From Microcaldota archaeon (GTDB taxonomy: Archaea; Micrarchaeota; Micrarchaeia; Anstonellales; Bilamarchaeaceae): a stretch of 33,071 nt of DNA. Below the pieces are notes generated by a model that did no database searches, was not told the DNA's origin, and was given only the letters and a program-made list of their open reading frames with translations. The first letter of the stretch is position 1. The number at the start of each line of letters is the position of its first letter. This document shows, piece by piece, positions 1 to 8,006 of the stretch. Both the position numbers and the translations under genes were made by a program. Location of the stretch: contig JAHJBM010000023.1 of the NCBI GenBank assembly GCA_018813505.1, positions 1 through 33,071 of the forward strand, written 5' to 3'.

Positions 1-633
1 CTGTGGATGAGAATAGCTCGAGTCGAGTTTTTTAACTTGACTCGGGATAAGGAAGTATAGTACCAAAAATACAACCGGTGCTATTACATAGAGCCATTTG
101 GTTAGAATGATAAGACCAAGAAAAAATGCACCATAAACAGGTTTTCCCTTTAGATACATGTAGATGCTTGCAGTAATAAAAAATATGGCAAGAGCCTCAA
201 GCATTGTAATTGAAGATTAAAACAGAAGTGAAGGAGTGCTCATGAATAAGAATGCAGTTATGATTGCAGTTTTTCTATCATATAGTTTTTCCGCTATCAG
301 ATATAAGAAAGAAACTGACAATGCAGAAAAAACAGCAGAAGGAATTCTGAATATCGACTCTGGAGAAATTGGTAGCCAATTCAAGAGAATATAAAATATT
401 GAATATGCCCATGCAAATAACGGTGGTTTCCATTCCACTGCAATCCCAGTAAGAGTCGGAATTATCATTGATGGATCTTTGCTAAATTCGCTGATCATTA
501 ATGCATAAAATCCTTCATCATAAATGAAACCAAAACGAGCATAAAGGATTACAAAAAGATAAAACAAAAATGAGATAATGAAAAAGAATGATGCTGTTTT
601 TTGTGATGAGAATTTAGAAAGATTGAATTTCAT
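1..633 (-). pseudogene. GT-C glycosyltransferase (PMT/ArnT-like), in-frame stop, partial at left edge
   Basis: Multi-spanning membrane protein of the GT39/ArnT/PMT type, which moves sugars from polyprenyl-phosphate donors to an acceptor on the outer face of the membrane. The first hydrophobic segment is followed by the acidic loop motif YDEGFY, where the family keeps its catalytic acid, then WKPPLF as in many archaeal and bacterial GT39 proteins. The tracked ORF (217-633) ends at a TAA at 217-219, but the same frame stays open from 216 to the window edge and reads as ordinary GT-C sequence (ITMLEALAIFF..., then a membrane helix). The gene therefore looks whole except for one nonsense codon. 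It could be a recent pseudogene, a sequencing or assembly error, or a read-through codon. It lies 33 nt downstream of a related glycosyltransferase on the same strand, probably in one operon. The frame continues beyond position 1. Confidence 0.75.
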
Positions 634-666
634 ATTGTTTGCACCATAACAAAAGCAATTGGAAGA

Positions 667-2190
667 TTACTCTATATCATAAATGATTATATTGCTTTGG
701 TTAAAAACTATCGAACCATAAGTATTGTTTGTTTCCTCGCTTATAATTACAATATAATCAAATTTTGTGATATTTGTATCTTTTCTGAATATTGTCTTAT
801 TTGTAAATATACTACTAAAAGAACCGTTTTTAGTTTCGTATTTATCCGTGTGATAATCCTCAATGAAATCTGGAATGGCAGCTGAATCATGATTCAGAAT
901 TAAAATCCACCCAAAATCTTTCCATTTACCATCTGTTCTGTATTCACCAAGTATTTTGTAAGCAACAACACTTGAAGCATACTCACCGATTATCAATACA
1001 TTCTCTTTACCTGAAAGAAAGTTACCTGCTTCTTTTTCAGGATTATATGAATAATATAAACCAAAATAGACGAAAGATGAGAGAACAATCGTGGCAATTA
1101 TTGCCATACTGATAAATGCAGTAAACAGTGCATCCATTTTTTCTTTGCCATCCCATTTCAAAAGTAATATTACTGCAAAATAGGATATTGCAGGCATAAC
1201 TGGCAAGTAATACCATGGCATGTAAAACCCAGTTAGAATGGGAAATATGATCATAGCATACCATACAGTCATGAAACGGTTGCTTTTCCAGTGTTTCCAT
1301 AATCCGAATAATGAAAGAGCAAACCATATGCCAAAGCTCATGATAAGCATGTTAAACGAACCTAAAGCGATCCAAATGCTATTCCCAATATCATCGGCAA
1401 TGGCAAGGCGTTTGCTTATATCAAGAATATAGTTTTCCTCAGCCAATCCAACTGCATCAAGCATAAGGTAATGTAGTGCAAAAGCTAAAGGAATCGCAAG
1501 CAGTGATAATAGAAAGATCTGATTTTTGAAAATTTTCTTATCACCGTAGTAGTAATAAGCAATTGCAAGCAAAGGCACCATTATAGGAATTACTGGTTTT
1601 ACAAAAAATGCAGCAAAAGAAAAGAACGAAGCTGCTGTAAACTTCCAACCACTGGGATTTTTATCTGTATAAAAATAAAGACCGCACATCATGAAAAAGA
1701 ACATTAATGAATCTGCAAGCACAGTTGTGTGTGGATAAACAGTGATAAATGAAAAAAGAAAAACAATTAATGTGAAGAATGAAACATTTCTGCTTGCACC
1801 GATGTTCCTTAGTAAATAATATAAAGGAATTAGAGTAGCAAAACCAAAGAGAAATGATGGAAACCGGTATGCTATTTCCAAAGGCAGTGGCAATTGTGCA
1901 AACATGGAATATATCCAATAGAATAATTGGGGTTTCCACCCTATTGAATAGCTAAGAAAAGTAGGGATCAGAGTAGGGTTTAGGATTTGTTCTGTAATTA
2001 CAATTGAATATATTGCCTCATCCCTTACCAAAGGATACAGAAAAATTGCAGGCAGTCTTGTTATTCCGTATATTACCGCTAATAACAAAAACATCAAAAA
2101 ATCTGGATTCTTTGATTGTATTGTAAATACTATTAAATTTTCAAACAGAACAAATTTTTTGCAAATTTGTTCTTTCAGAGAAAAAGACAT
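667..2190 (-). CDS. GT-C family membrane glycosyltransferase (GT39/ArnT-like)
   Basis: 507 residues with about ten or more hydrophobic helices, typical of GT-C glycosyltransferases (dolichyl-phosphate-mannose mannosyltransferase / ArnT superfamily). After the first helix (about residue 35-50) comes the loop motif VRDEAIYS with the catalytic-type DE pair, then WKPQLFYWIYS, the same W-K-P-x-L-F block as in the neighbouring glycosyltransferase. The last 100 residues form a soluble tail, probably extracellular. Likely role: transfer of a sugar to lipid or protein at the outer face of the membrane, for example in S-layer or pilin glycosylation; donor and acceptor cannot be told from sequence. A TATA-like box lies about 27 nt upstream of the ATG with no ribosome binding site, so the message is probably leaderless. 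The downstream glycosyltransferase (1-633) is a paralogue interrupted by a stop. Confidence 0.8.
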   Translation of the reverse strand: MSFSLKEQICKKFVLFENLIVFTIQSKNPDFLMFLLLAVIYGITRLPAIFLYPLVRDEAIYSIVITEQILNPTLIPTFLSYSIGWKPQLFYWIYSMFAQLPLPLEIAYRFPSFLFGFATLIPLYYLLRNIGASRNVSFFTLIVFLFSFITVYPHTTVLADSLMFFFMMCGLYFYTDKNPSGWKFTAASFFSFAAFFVKPVIPIMVPLLAIAYYYYGDKKIFKNQIFLLSLLAIPLAFALHYLMLDAVGLAEENYILDISKRLAIADDIGNSIWIALGSFNMLIMSFGIWFALSLFGLWKHWKSNRFMTVWYAMIIFPILTGFYMPWYYLPVMPAISYFAVILLLKWDGKEKMDALFTAFISMAIIATIVLSSFVYFGLYYSYNPEKEAGNFLSGKENVLIIGEYASSVVAYKILGEYRTDGKWKDFGWILILNHDSAAIPDFIEDYHTDKYETKNGSFSSIFTNKTIFRKDTNITKFDYIVIISEETNNTYGSIVFNQSNIIIYDIE

Positions 2191-2210
2191 TGGATTAGAG
2201 TTGGGATAAA

Positions 2211-2223
2211 TCTTTTTAAATAG
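2211..2223 (-). promoter_or_regulatory. TATA-like box of the glycosyltransferase operon
   Basis: On the minus strand the sequence reads CTATTTAAAAAG, centred about 27 nt before the ATG at 2190. This spacing fits an archaeal TATA box for a leaderless transcript, and no ribosome binding site is seen between it and the ATG. Confidence 0.5.
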
Positions 2224-2480
2224 TGAACTGCCAACTGCCGAAATTCAGCAGAGCATGCCCATATTTTTTGGATGATATAACAGGTTCACCAACGCCAGCG
2301 AACTTTTTTTATTGTACGATTTATTTGTTGCCGCACACGTGAGACAGGTAAACTAGTGCGATACACAGAGATTGCATTGAAATTCATGAACGCATGCAAT
2401 TTAGATTGAGGATATACAAACAGAAATATAGTCGATACGCTCTATCCAATATTGCTTTTCATGTTTATATGTGAGAGTTC
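2224..2480. other. Intergenic region between divergent genes, no gene seen
   Basis: No ORF or recognisable RNA. Two weak structures are visible: GTTC...GAAC with a 12-nt loop followed by seven T residues (about 2283-2310), and a 7-bp inverted repeat ATTGCAT/ATGCAAT around 2372-2401. Neither can be assigned a role. Confidence 0.4.
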
Positions 2481-2487
2481 AGGAAGG

Positions 2488-2496
2488 CTTTTAAAT
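2488..2496 (+). promoter_or_regulatory. TATA-like box and RBS for the pilin-like gene
   Basis: CTTTTAAATA lies about 45 nt before the ATG at 2538 and would start transcription near 2517. A GGTGA ribosome binding site follows at 2526-2530, seven bases before the ATG. This gene therefore appears to have a short leader, unlike most first genes in the window. Confidence 0.5.
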
Positions 2497-2537
2497 ATTA
2501 ACATACACATCCAAGACAAAAGAAAGGTGACTGTTAA

Positions 2538-2933
2538 ATGAATATTATTGATTATCTCAACAAGATTAACGCTATAGGCAAATACTTGGTAATTGCAGTA
2601 ATTGCAATGAACTTGTTTTCAGTGTCATTTGCATCCTCGAATATCTGTTCTGCTTTGCAGACATTGTGCAAAACATCGCAAGTATTTCTGGGTGCGGCCA
2701 TTATGGTTATGATTCTGATGGCCGGTGCAACATATGCAATTGGGCAGCTTCTTGGTGCTGAAACCAGAGCAAGAGCCAGTGTTTGGGCAACTGCAATGAT
2801 GACTGGTGCACTTATTGGCGCTTTGATTTACCTAATAACACCTGCAATTATAGCGGTTTTATTGCCAGCTGATACTGGAGTGAGTACTGTAGTCGTAGGG
2901 TCAACAGATCCATGCTCATTTACGTGTGCTTAA
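2538..2933 (+). CDS. Small secreted two-TM protein, TrbC/VirB2 pilin-like
   Basis: 131 residues. An N-terminal hydrophobic segment (about 16-33, ending in an SFAS-type site) resembles a signal peptide. Two hydrophobic helices follow (about 48-72 and 83-110), separated by a short basic loop GAETRARASVW. This signal-peptide plus two-helix hairpin layout is that of TrbC/VirB2-type pilins, and small proteins of this shape are common in archaea next to conjugation-like DNA transfer genes. The mature part has a Cys pair near its start (NICSALQTLC) and another at its end (DPCSFTC), which could form disulfides outside the cell. It stands alone, with its own promoter and RBS and a T-rich terminator just after the stop, so it is probably made in quantity as a single-gene unit. 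No VirB4 or VirB6 homologue is in the window. Assignment is by topology only. Confidence 0.5.
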   Translation: MNIIDYLNKINAIGKYLVIAVIAMNLFSVSFASSNICSALQTLCKTSQVFLGAAIMVMILMAGATYAIGQLLGAETRARASVWATAMMTGALIGALIYLITPAIIAVLLPADTGVSTVVVGSTDPCSFTCA

Positions 2934-2983
2934 TTTTCTTTTTTTTATAGTTTTTTCTTCTTATAATTTTTCGATATTTTGTT
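2934..2983 (+). terminator. T-rich terminator after the pilin-like gene
   Basis: A run of T tracts (TTTTCTTTTTTTTATAG, then TTTTTTC, then TTTTT) begins right after the stop codon. Oligo-T without a strong hairpin is the usual archaeal intrinsic terminator. Confidence 0.6.
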
Positions 2984-3019
2984 TAACTATTCTTTAAACT
3001 TTCCAGACAGTCCAGTTAA

Positions 3020-3028
3020 CTATTTAAG
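3020..3028 (+). promoter_or_regulatory. TATA-like box of the KaiC-like/roadblock operon
   Basis: CTATTTAAG is centred about 27 nt before the ATG at 3051 with no ribosome binding site between them. This fits a leaderless start at 3051. Confidence 0.45.
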
Positions 3029-3050
3029 CATTTATACCTAATTCATCCAT

Positions 3051-3761
3051 ATGGAAACAGGTGTAGACGAGAAGATGCCAATCCTAAAGAAAAACAGGAT
3101 GGCAACCGGAATTTCTGATCTTGATATAATGCTGGAAGGAGGATACACAAATCCTGCAAATATCATCCTTATAGGGCCAAACGGCACAGAAAAGGCCGCT
3201 CTGGCATATCATTTTATTTCAGCAGTGGCAGCAAATGAAAACGCATATATCGTATGTGGAAACTCATCTCCCAATGACATAGCCCATAAAGCTTCAGGAT
3301 TAGGCATAAACCTCAACAAAGACAATGTAAGATTCATAGACTGCTATACGGCCACCCTTGGAAAAGGAGAACAGGCGGACGCCAAAAAAGTAAGGGTTGT
3401 TGATGGTCCAAGTGCGCTTAACGATATCTCCCTTGCAATAAATGAAGCATTGAAAGAAAGCGAAGGAAAAAGGATAAAGATGGTCTTTGATACACTTTCC
3501 ACATTTGTTTTATACAATCAAAAGGATTCCATACGAAAATTCCTAGGTGTAATAGGCGGAAGATTAAAAAGCGCCCAGGCAACGACTTTGTATCTTGTTG
3601 ATGACGGAGTTCATGATAAACAGCTTATAAGCCTTATAGAACATGGCATGGATGAAACATATACAATAAATGAAAATGGTGGAAAATACTCAATGACACT
3701 ACCAAACATCAGCTCAGAAATACCTATAAAAATAGGACCAACAGGAATTGTGATAGTATGA
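3051..3761 (+). CDS. KaiC-like RecA-superfamily ATPase with degenerate Walker A
   Basis: 236 residues, one KaiC-type RecA domain. The opening TGISDLDIMLEGGY matches the T-G-I-x-x-L-D-x-L-x-G-G start of KaiC-like proteins. The Walker A position reads GPNGTEKAAL, so the G-K-[ST] core has become E-K-A and lost the hydroxyl residue that binds magnesium. A Walker B-like strand follows at about residue 143 (KMVFDTLSTF). ATP binding or hydrolysis is therefore doubtful, and the domain may be a regulatory or structural relic. Its stop overlaps the start of a roadblock/LC7-like gene by ATGA, suggesting a coupled two-protein unit. Pairs of P-loop proteins and roadblock proteins occur in archaeal polarity and motility regulation, but nothing here names a target. 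ATG 3051 fits a leaderless promoter; ATG 3075 is an alternative. Confidence 0.7.
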   Translation: METGVDEKMPILKKNRMATGISDLDIMLEGGYTNPANIILIGPNGTEKAALAYHFISAVAANENAYIVCGNSSPNDIAHKASGLGINLNKDNVRFIDCYTATLGKGEQADAKKVRVVDGPSALNDISLAINEALKESEGKRIKMVFDTLSTFVLYNQKDSIRKFLGVIGGRLKSAQATTLYLVDDGVHDKQLISLIEHGMDETYTINENGGKYSMTLPNISSEIPIKIGPTGIVIV

Positions 3762-4081
3762 GCGCAGAACTTGAAACACTCCTAAACGAGATGAAAGACA
3801 ATGGGATAGGCGGTGCAGTACTAAAAAATGATGGTACAACGGTGTTTACCACCATAGCACTGAATGATGTAAGTTCTGGATTGCTGGCATCTGTTGTCAA
3901 TGTCTCCGATGCAATGCACAAGAAGATGGAGGATACCCAAAAAGAGATGGAAGTTTCTTTTGGCGGACTCATTCTGGTTATGGTCCCTATGAAAAACCAC
4001 ATATTTTGTGGCATGGTCAAAAGCCGAGATGAGAAGAAGATAGTACTTGAATACGCGAAAAAGGCAGTAAATTTCATTTAA
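3758..4081 (+). CDS. Roadblock/LC7-like domain protein
   Basis: 107 residues, the full length of a single roadblock/LC7 domain. The pattern fits the fold: an N-terminal helix (ELETLLNEMKD), then a strand IGGAVLKNDGTTVFTT, a long central helix, the strands VSFGGLILVMVPMKNHIFCGMV, and a final helix (KKIVLEYAKKAVNFI). These proteins form dimers that usually bind or regulate small GTPases or other P-loop NTPases. The ATGA overlap with the KaiC-like gene suggests the two are made together and probably bind one another. No GTPase is nearby. The match is by fold pattern and size, so alternatives such as another profilin-like domain remain possible. Confidence 0.6.
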   Translation: MSAELETLLNEMKDNGIGGAVLKNDGTTVFTTIALNDVSSGLLASVVNVSDAMHKKMEDTQKEMEVSFGGLILVMVPMKNHIFCGMVKSRDEKKIVLEYAKKAVNFI

Positions 4082-4124
4082 ATATGATTGATTGAAAATT
4101 CAATCATATGATTGAATAATCAAT
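4082..4124. promoter_or_regulatory. Operator-like repeat cluster upstream of MNT-HEPN
   Basis: The 10-mer ATATGATTGA occurs at 4082-4091 and 4106-4115, with its exact inverted copy at 4100-4109. A further ATTGA/TCAAT inverted pair spans 4111-4124. The cluster ends just before a TTTAAAAATA TATA-like box (4128-4137), itself about 25 nt before the MNT ATG. The position and symmetry fit an operator, probably for autoregulation by the winged-helix region of the MNT protein. Confidence 0.55.
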
Positions 4125-4156
4125 ATGTTTAAAAATAGGATTGTTCATTAGATATT

Positions 4157-4807
4157 ATGATTTCGTTTGATAATGCAAAGGCAATCCTAAAACCATTTTT
4201 ATTTAGTCCAACCAAACCTAAGTACATAAGAGAAATAGAAAAAGATTGTGAACTTTCATATGAACGAGTTCAGCACTACCTTAACGAATTAGAAAAAAAT
4301 ACAGTAGTTCGATCCGCGATAAGAGGCAAAATAAAAGAATATTCAATAAATATAAATAACGAATTAGTATTGAAACTATTCTCAGTTTTGGAGATGGAAC
4401 GAAGGCATGAATTTTATAGAGATAGTAAAACTGCCGTAGTTTGGCTTCGCCGTATGACCAACGAACTTTTATCAGAAGATTCAAATAAAAAAAGTAAAAC
4501 TAATATAAAATTCATTCTGCTTTTTGGTTCTGCTGCAAGAATGGATACTAATGAAGAAAGCGATTTTGACATTCTAATTGTTGTGAAGAACAAGGATAGG
4601 TATTTTGAGAGCCATACCGGGTCTATTGGTAAACAAATGGAAAATTTAAGTGGTAAAAAATTTTCGATACAGACTATTGAACTGGATATGATGAGAAAAT
4701 TATGGAAAAATGAACCAGTATATCATAATATCTGGATTGACCGTATTCTGCTTTATGGTGAAGAAAAATTCTGGATGGAAGTTTTGAAGATTGGTGAACC
4801 GATATGA
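4157..4807 (+). CDS. MNT nucleotidyltransferase antitoxin with N-terminal winged helix
   Basis: 216 residues. Residues about 1-75 look like a winged helix (YIREIEKDCELSYERVQHYL, then a wing), and residues about 110-200 form a minimal nucleotidyltransferase (MNT). The MNT signature is clear: LLFGSAARMDTNEESDFDIL holds the GS...D-x-D core. Its stop overlaps the next gene, a HEPN protein, by ATGA. HEPN-MNT pairs are known toxin-antitoxin modules in which the MNT partner neutralises the HEPN partner, in studied cases by adding nucleotides to it. The fused DNA-binding domain and the repeat cluster just upstream suggest that this protein also represses its own operon. The promoter fits a leaderless start. 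Confidence 0.8.
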   Translation: MISFDNAKAILKPFLFSPTKPKYIREIEKDCELSYERVQHYLNELEKNTVVRSAIRGKIKEYSININNELVLKLFSVLEMERRHEFYRDSKTAVVWLRRMTNELLSEDSNKKSKTNIKFILLFGSAARMDTNEESDFDILIVVKNKDRYFESHTGSIGKQMENLSGKKFSIQTIELDMMRKLWKNEPVYHNIWIDRILLYGEEKFWMEVLKIGEPI

Positions 4808-5301
4808 ATTTACTCGAAAAATGTTTTGAAGGTGCGCCCAACGTACCAAAAAGATTGATTAAAGTACCAGAAAATCTGGAAAAGGCAAAAGAACATTTAG
4901 AAAAATCAAACCATAACATATTTGCCGCCAAGATTATGCACGACAATAAGTTCTTTGACTGGACAATAACTTGTGCATACTATTCCATGTATCATGCAAC
5001 TATGGCAAGCCTTTGGTTGATTGGACTCGACGCGCGATCCCATGAATGTGCCATTGCTGCGTTTGAAGCTTTTTATGTTAAAAAGATGATAGTAGATAAG
5101 GATTATACCGAATATATAAGAAAAGCAAAGACGCTTAGTAAGAAATATTCAGAGACATTGGAATATGCCAAAAGCGAAAGAATCAAAGCATCTTATGGAG
5201 TTGGAGAGATAACATCGCAAGAAGCGACACGCGTACTGAATGATGCACGCAATTTCTTAGCAGAAATAACAAAAATTGTTTCTGAAGTAGAAGGAATTTG
5301 A
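4804..5301 (+). CDS. HEPN domain protein (UPF0332-like), partner of MNT
   Basis: 165 residues, all helical. The block ITCAYYSMYHATMASLW followed by a Ser-His (ARSHECAIAAF) and the C-terminal RIKASYGVGEITSQEA stretch are typical of UPF0332-type HEPN proteins. The classic R-x4-6-H RNase motif of toxic HEPN proteins is not evident, so RNase activity is uncertain; the UPF0332 subgroup has its own pattern near the end (R-x-x-A-[DS]-Y), which is present. The ATGA overlap with the MNT gene argues for strict co-expression and complex formation. The likely role is the toxin half of a HEPN-MNT module, by family and context. Confidence 0.7.
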   Translation: MNLLEKCFEGAPNVPKRLIKVPENLEKAKEHLEKSNHNIFAAKIMHDNKFFDWTITCAYYSMYHATMASLWLIGLDARSHECAIAAFEAFYVKKMIVDKDYTEYIRKAKTLSKKYSETLEYAKSERIKASYGVGEITSQEATRVLNDARNFLAEITKIVSEVEGI

Positions 5302-5370
5302 ATGGAGTTGATTGGATCGGCTGGACAAAGATATTTATAGCAGTCATATGATAAAGTTTATCGTATCTAA

Positions 5371-5380
5371 AAATATATTT
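5371..5380 (+). promoter_or_regulatory. TATA-like box of tldD
   Basis: AAATATATTT is centred about 25 nt before ATG 5400, supporting a leaderless start there. A second candidate, GATATTTATAG, lies further up at 5330-5340. A small hairpin, GTTCT/AGAAC, sits at 5383-5398. Confidence 0.4.
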
Positions 5381-5399
5381 TTGTTCTAGTGCGAGAACT

Positions 5400-6719
5400 A
5401 TGGGTGTCTATTATATGGAATATGAACGAATTCTTTCGAAATACCAGTATGCAGAACTTAGGATTGATAATAGTGCAAACTCAGTCATCAGTATGCGTGA
5501 TGACGAATTAACCCATTCGATAGGAACTTCGTATGGAGTCAGTGCCAGAGTTTTTGAAAATGGATCCTGGGGATTTGCTTCAGGCAACAATGAACCTATT
5601 GAAGAACTGCTTAAAAGAGCACAAAAACTTGCATTACTTGGAAAAGGAAAGATAAAATTTGATATACCAAAACAGGAGAAAAACACTATAGAGGATAAGA
5701 TAAAAATTACAGATCCTGAAGAACAGGTTTCAATAATCCTTAAATCATCAAAACAAATGAAAGCAGAAAAAATATCGTCAAGAAACATAACATGTATTGA
5801 TTCAACAAACAAAGGAGAATTTTATAATTCACATGGAACAGAAATCCTGCAAAAAACAGGATATAGTTATCTGTCATGTACATGCATTGCAAAAGAAGGA
5901 AATAACATACAACGCGGAGGAGCAAGATCTTCCTCAAGAAATGGTTTTGACCATCTTAAGATAGATAGTACAATGACAGAATCCAAAGAAAAAGCAATAC
6001 GACTTCTTGGAGCAGATGCACCATTAAAGGGCAGGTTTATGGTAGTCCTTGATCCTGAAATGACAGGAGTACTATGTCATGAGGCTATTGGACATGCATG
6101 TGAAGCTGATGCCATAGTAGATAAGGAATCCATACTCAGAGATAGGATAGGGCATCAGATAGGAAATGAGATGGTAACTATAACAGATGACCCAACTGCT
6201 AAGGATTTTGGCAATTATCATTATGATGATGAGGGGATTAAAGCCAAAAAAGCGACACTTGTACAAAATGGCATATTGAAAGAGTATATCAATTCAATGG
6301 AAACTGCACATGAGCTTGGAATAGCGACAAATGGACATGCAAGGGCAGATGGCTATGATTCCTCACCAATAGTAAGAATGAGCAATACATATTTCAAACC
6401 AGGAAAATCATCAATTGAGGATGTTTTTGAGGTCAGGCATGGTATTTACCTTAAGGGCATGCGCGGTGGGAGTGTGGATATTTTCTCTGGCGGTTTTATG
6501 TTCAAGGCAGAAGAAGCCTATGAAATCAAAAATAGCGAAAAAGGAAAGTTGATGCATGATGTTACCATCACAGGAAACATACTCGAGACTTTGAAAAATG
6601 TCGAATGTGTTGGAAAGGATTTTGGAACAAGCCCAGGCATTTGTGGAAAAGGCGGGCAGGAAGCGCCTGTAAGCGATGGTGGGCCACATATAAGACTGAA
6701 AGACGTGGCAGTGGGTTAG
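5400..6719 (+). CDS. tldD: TldD-family metalloprotease
   Basis: 439 residues, within the usual range for TldD. The metal-binding motif HEAIGHACEAD (about residue 227) matches the HExxxH...E/D signature of the active TldD subunit; the partner TldE lacks it. Other hallmarks are the late GGSVDIFSGGFMFKAEEAYEI block and the C-terminal GKGGQEAPVSDGGPHIRL end. TldD/TldE is a cytosolic heterodimeric protease that degrades unfolded peptides and in bacteria matures some peptide antibiotics. No tldE lies in the window. ATG 5400 fits a TATA box 25 nt upstream; ATG 5415 (MEYERIL) is an alternative. An imperfect hairpin follows the stop. Confidence 0.9.
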   Translation: MGVYYMEYERILSKYQYAELRIDNSANSVISMRDDELTHSIGTSYGVSARVFENGSWGFASGNNEPIEELLKRAQKLALLGKGKIKFDIPKQEKNTIEDKIKITDPEEQVSIILKSSKQMKAEKISSRNITCIDSTNKGEFYNSHGTEILQKTGYSYLSCTCIAKEGNNIQRGGARSSSRNGFDHLKIDSTMTESKEKAIRLLGADAPLKGRFMVVLDPEMTGVLCHEAIGHACEADAIVDKESILRDRIGHQIGNEMVTITDDPTAKDFGNYHYDDEGIKAKKATLVQNGILKEYINSMETAHELGIATNGHARADGYDSSPIVRMSNTYFKPGKSSIEDVFEVRHGIYLKGMRGGSVDIFSGGFMFKAEEAYEIKNSEKGKLMHDVTITGNILETLKNVECVGKDFGTSPGICGKGGQEAPVSDGGPHIRLKDVAVG

Positions 6720-6723
6720 AACA

Positions 6724-6802
6724 GTTTCCCGTTTTCAGTTTCCAGTCTAGTAGGTTGTACCGTGTATCGCAAAACTGGATGCTGAAAACACGAAACCGGA
6801 AA
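6724..6802. repeat. Imperfect inverted repeat with CCGGAAAC-type motifs after tldD
   Basis: The left arm (6724-6746) and right arm (6775-6802) can pair as CCAGT/ACTGG, a 3x3 internal loop, TTTTCAG/CTGAAAA, a loop, then GTTTCC/GGAAAC. Short CCGGAAAC-like words of the same kind recur before uL1 (19429-19440) and in the GNAT leader (25025-25045), so this may belong to a dispersed repeat family. It may also serve as the 3' end structure of the tldD transcript. Confidence 0.45.
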
Positions 6803-6851
6803 CCGCTTCTAATTACAGCAGAATTTAATTACTTAAGTATGTAATACCGCT

Positions 6852-8006
6852 ATGCCTTGGGGGATGGCAGGTTGGTTTATTATTGGAATAATTCTCGGAT
6901 GCCTAACAGGTATGCTGCCTGGCTTGCACTCAAATACCCTGATTTCCATACTCTCTGAAATAGGAATTGATGAAACTTCTTTTGCGATTCTGATAATCGC
7001 ACTTTATCCTGCAAATCTCATCGTATCGTTTATACCTAGTATATTCTTTGGAATCCCGGAGGATTCTACAGTAATAGCAGTATTGCCAGGGCAGCGGATG
7101 GTGCTGAGAGGAAAGGGATTGATGGCACTCAAGACTGTGCTACTTTCGTCAGTTTTCGCTGCTCTTGTGTCTATGGTGCTTTTTTATCCATCGCTCGGTT
7201 TTTTTCCAATTCTTTATGGGTTTATGAGACCTAATATGAAATATATTCTTTTACTGCTCTCGATTATCTTGCTTGCAAAAACCAAAAAACCGCATTTGTC
7301 TTTGTTGATTTTCCTGCTTGCCGGTGCATTAGGATATCTGTCTTTGAACAGCGAAATGAAAGATCCGTTTCTTCCAATGTTTTCAGGAATGTTTGCGATA
7401 ACCGCGATGATAAACTACGGCAAGCGCAGGATACCAGAACAAAAAGACACGAATATTGATTTTGGATTCCTGAAATTCAGCTTTTTGGGAGTTTTACTTG
7501 GATTTTTCTCTGATCTGATTCCTGGAATCGGATCTCCTTCACAGGTTGCTGTTTTTGCAACAATATTCATGCCAATGAATACACTAGGGTATCTTGCAAC
7601 AATTAGTTCTATATCCATAAGCCAGGCAATATTCTCGCTTTCATCTGTTGCATCCATAAACAAGGCAAGGGTTGGTGCCATAATCTGGCTATCTGATTAT
7701 ATTGATATTGAAAAAAATCTTGCTCTTTTGTTGCCTTTGTTTTTGATTGGTATTACAGTTTCTGTGTTCATCGTCTATCTTCTGCGCAGAAAAATAGGTG
7801 CAATGGCATCTTTGGATTTGAAAGAAATTAATTGGGTTTTGGCTGCTTATTTGATAATAATTACATTTCTCCTTAACGGGGTGTTTGGTGTTGTTATTCT
7901 TGTGTTGGGAAGCATACTCGGGTTAGTAACAACAAAAATGAAGATTGAAAGAACGAATTTGATGGGTGCAATAATAGTGCCGACACTGATATTGTTGTTC
8001 AGATAA
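6852..8006 (+). CDS. TctA-like membrane permease (archaeal DUF112/TctA family)
   Basis: 384 residues with about nine or ten membrane helices. The two halves carry the family's matching motifs: PGLHSNTL...FGIPEDSTVIAVLPGQRM in the first and DLIPGIGSPSQVAVF in the second. TctA is the large permease of bacterial tripartite tricarboxylate transporters; archaeal members usually occur without TctB and TctC partners and their substrate is unknown. None of those partners is present here. A TTTAATTAC box sits about 25 nt before ATG 6852, suggesting a leaderless start; ATG 6864 (MAGWFIIG) is an alternative. Confidence 0.75.
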   Translation: MPWGMAGWFIIGIILGCLTGMLPGLHSNTLISILSEIGIDETSFAILIIALYPANLIVSFIPSIFFGIPEDSTVIAVLPGQRMVLRGKGLMALKTVLLSSVFAALVSMVLFYPSLGFFPILYGFMRPNMKYILLLLSIILLAKTKKPHLSLLIFLLAGALGYLSLNSEMKDPFLPMFSGMFAITAMINYGKRRIPEQKDTNIDFGFLKFSFLGVLLGFFSDLIPGIGSPSQVAVFATIFMPMNTLGYLATISSISISQAIFSLSSVASINKARVGAIIWLSDYIDIEKNLALLLPLFLIGITVSVFIVYLLRRKIGAMASLDLKEINWVLAAYLIIITFLLNGVFGVVILVLGSILGLVTTKMKIERTNLMGAIIVPTLILLFR

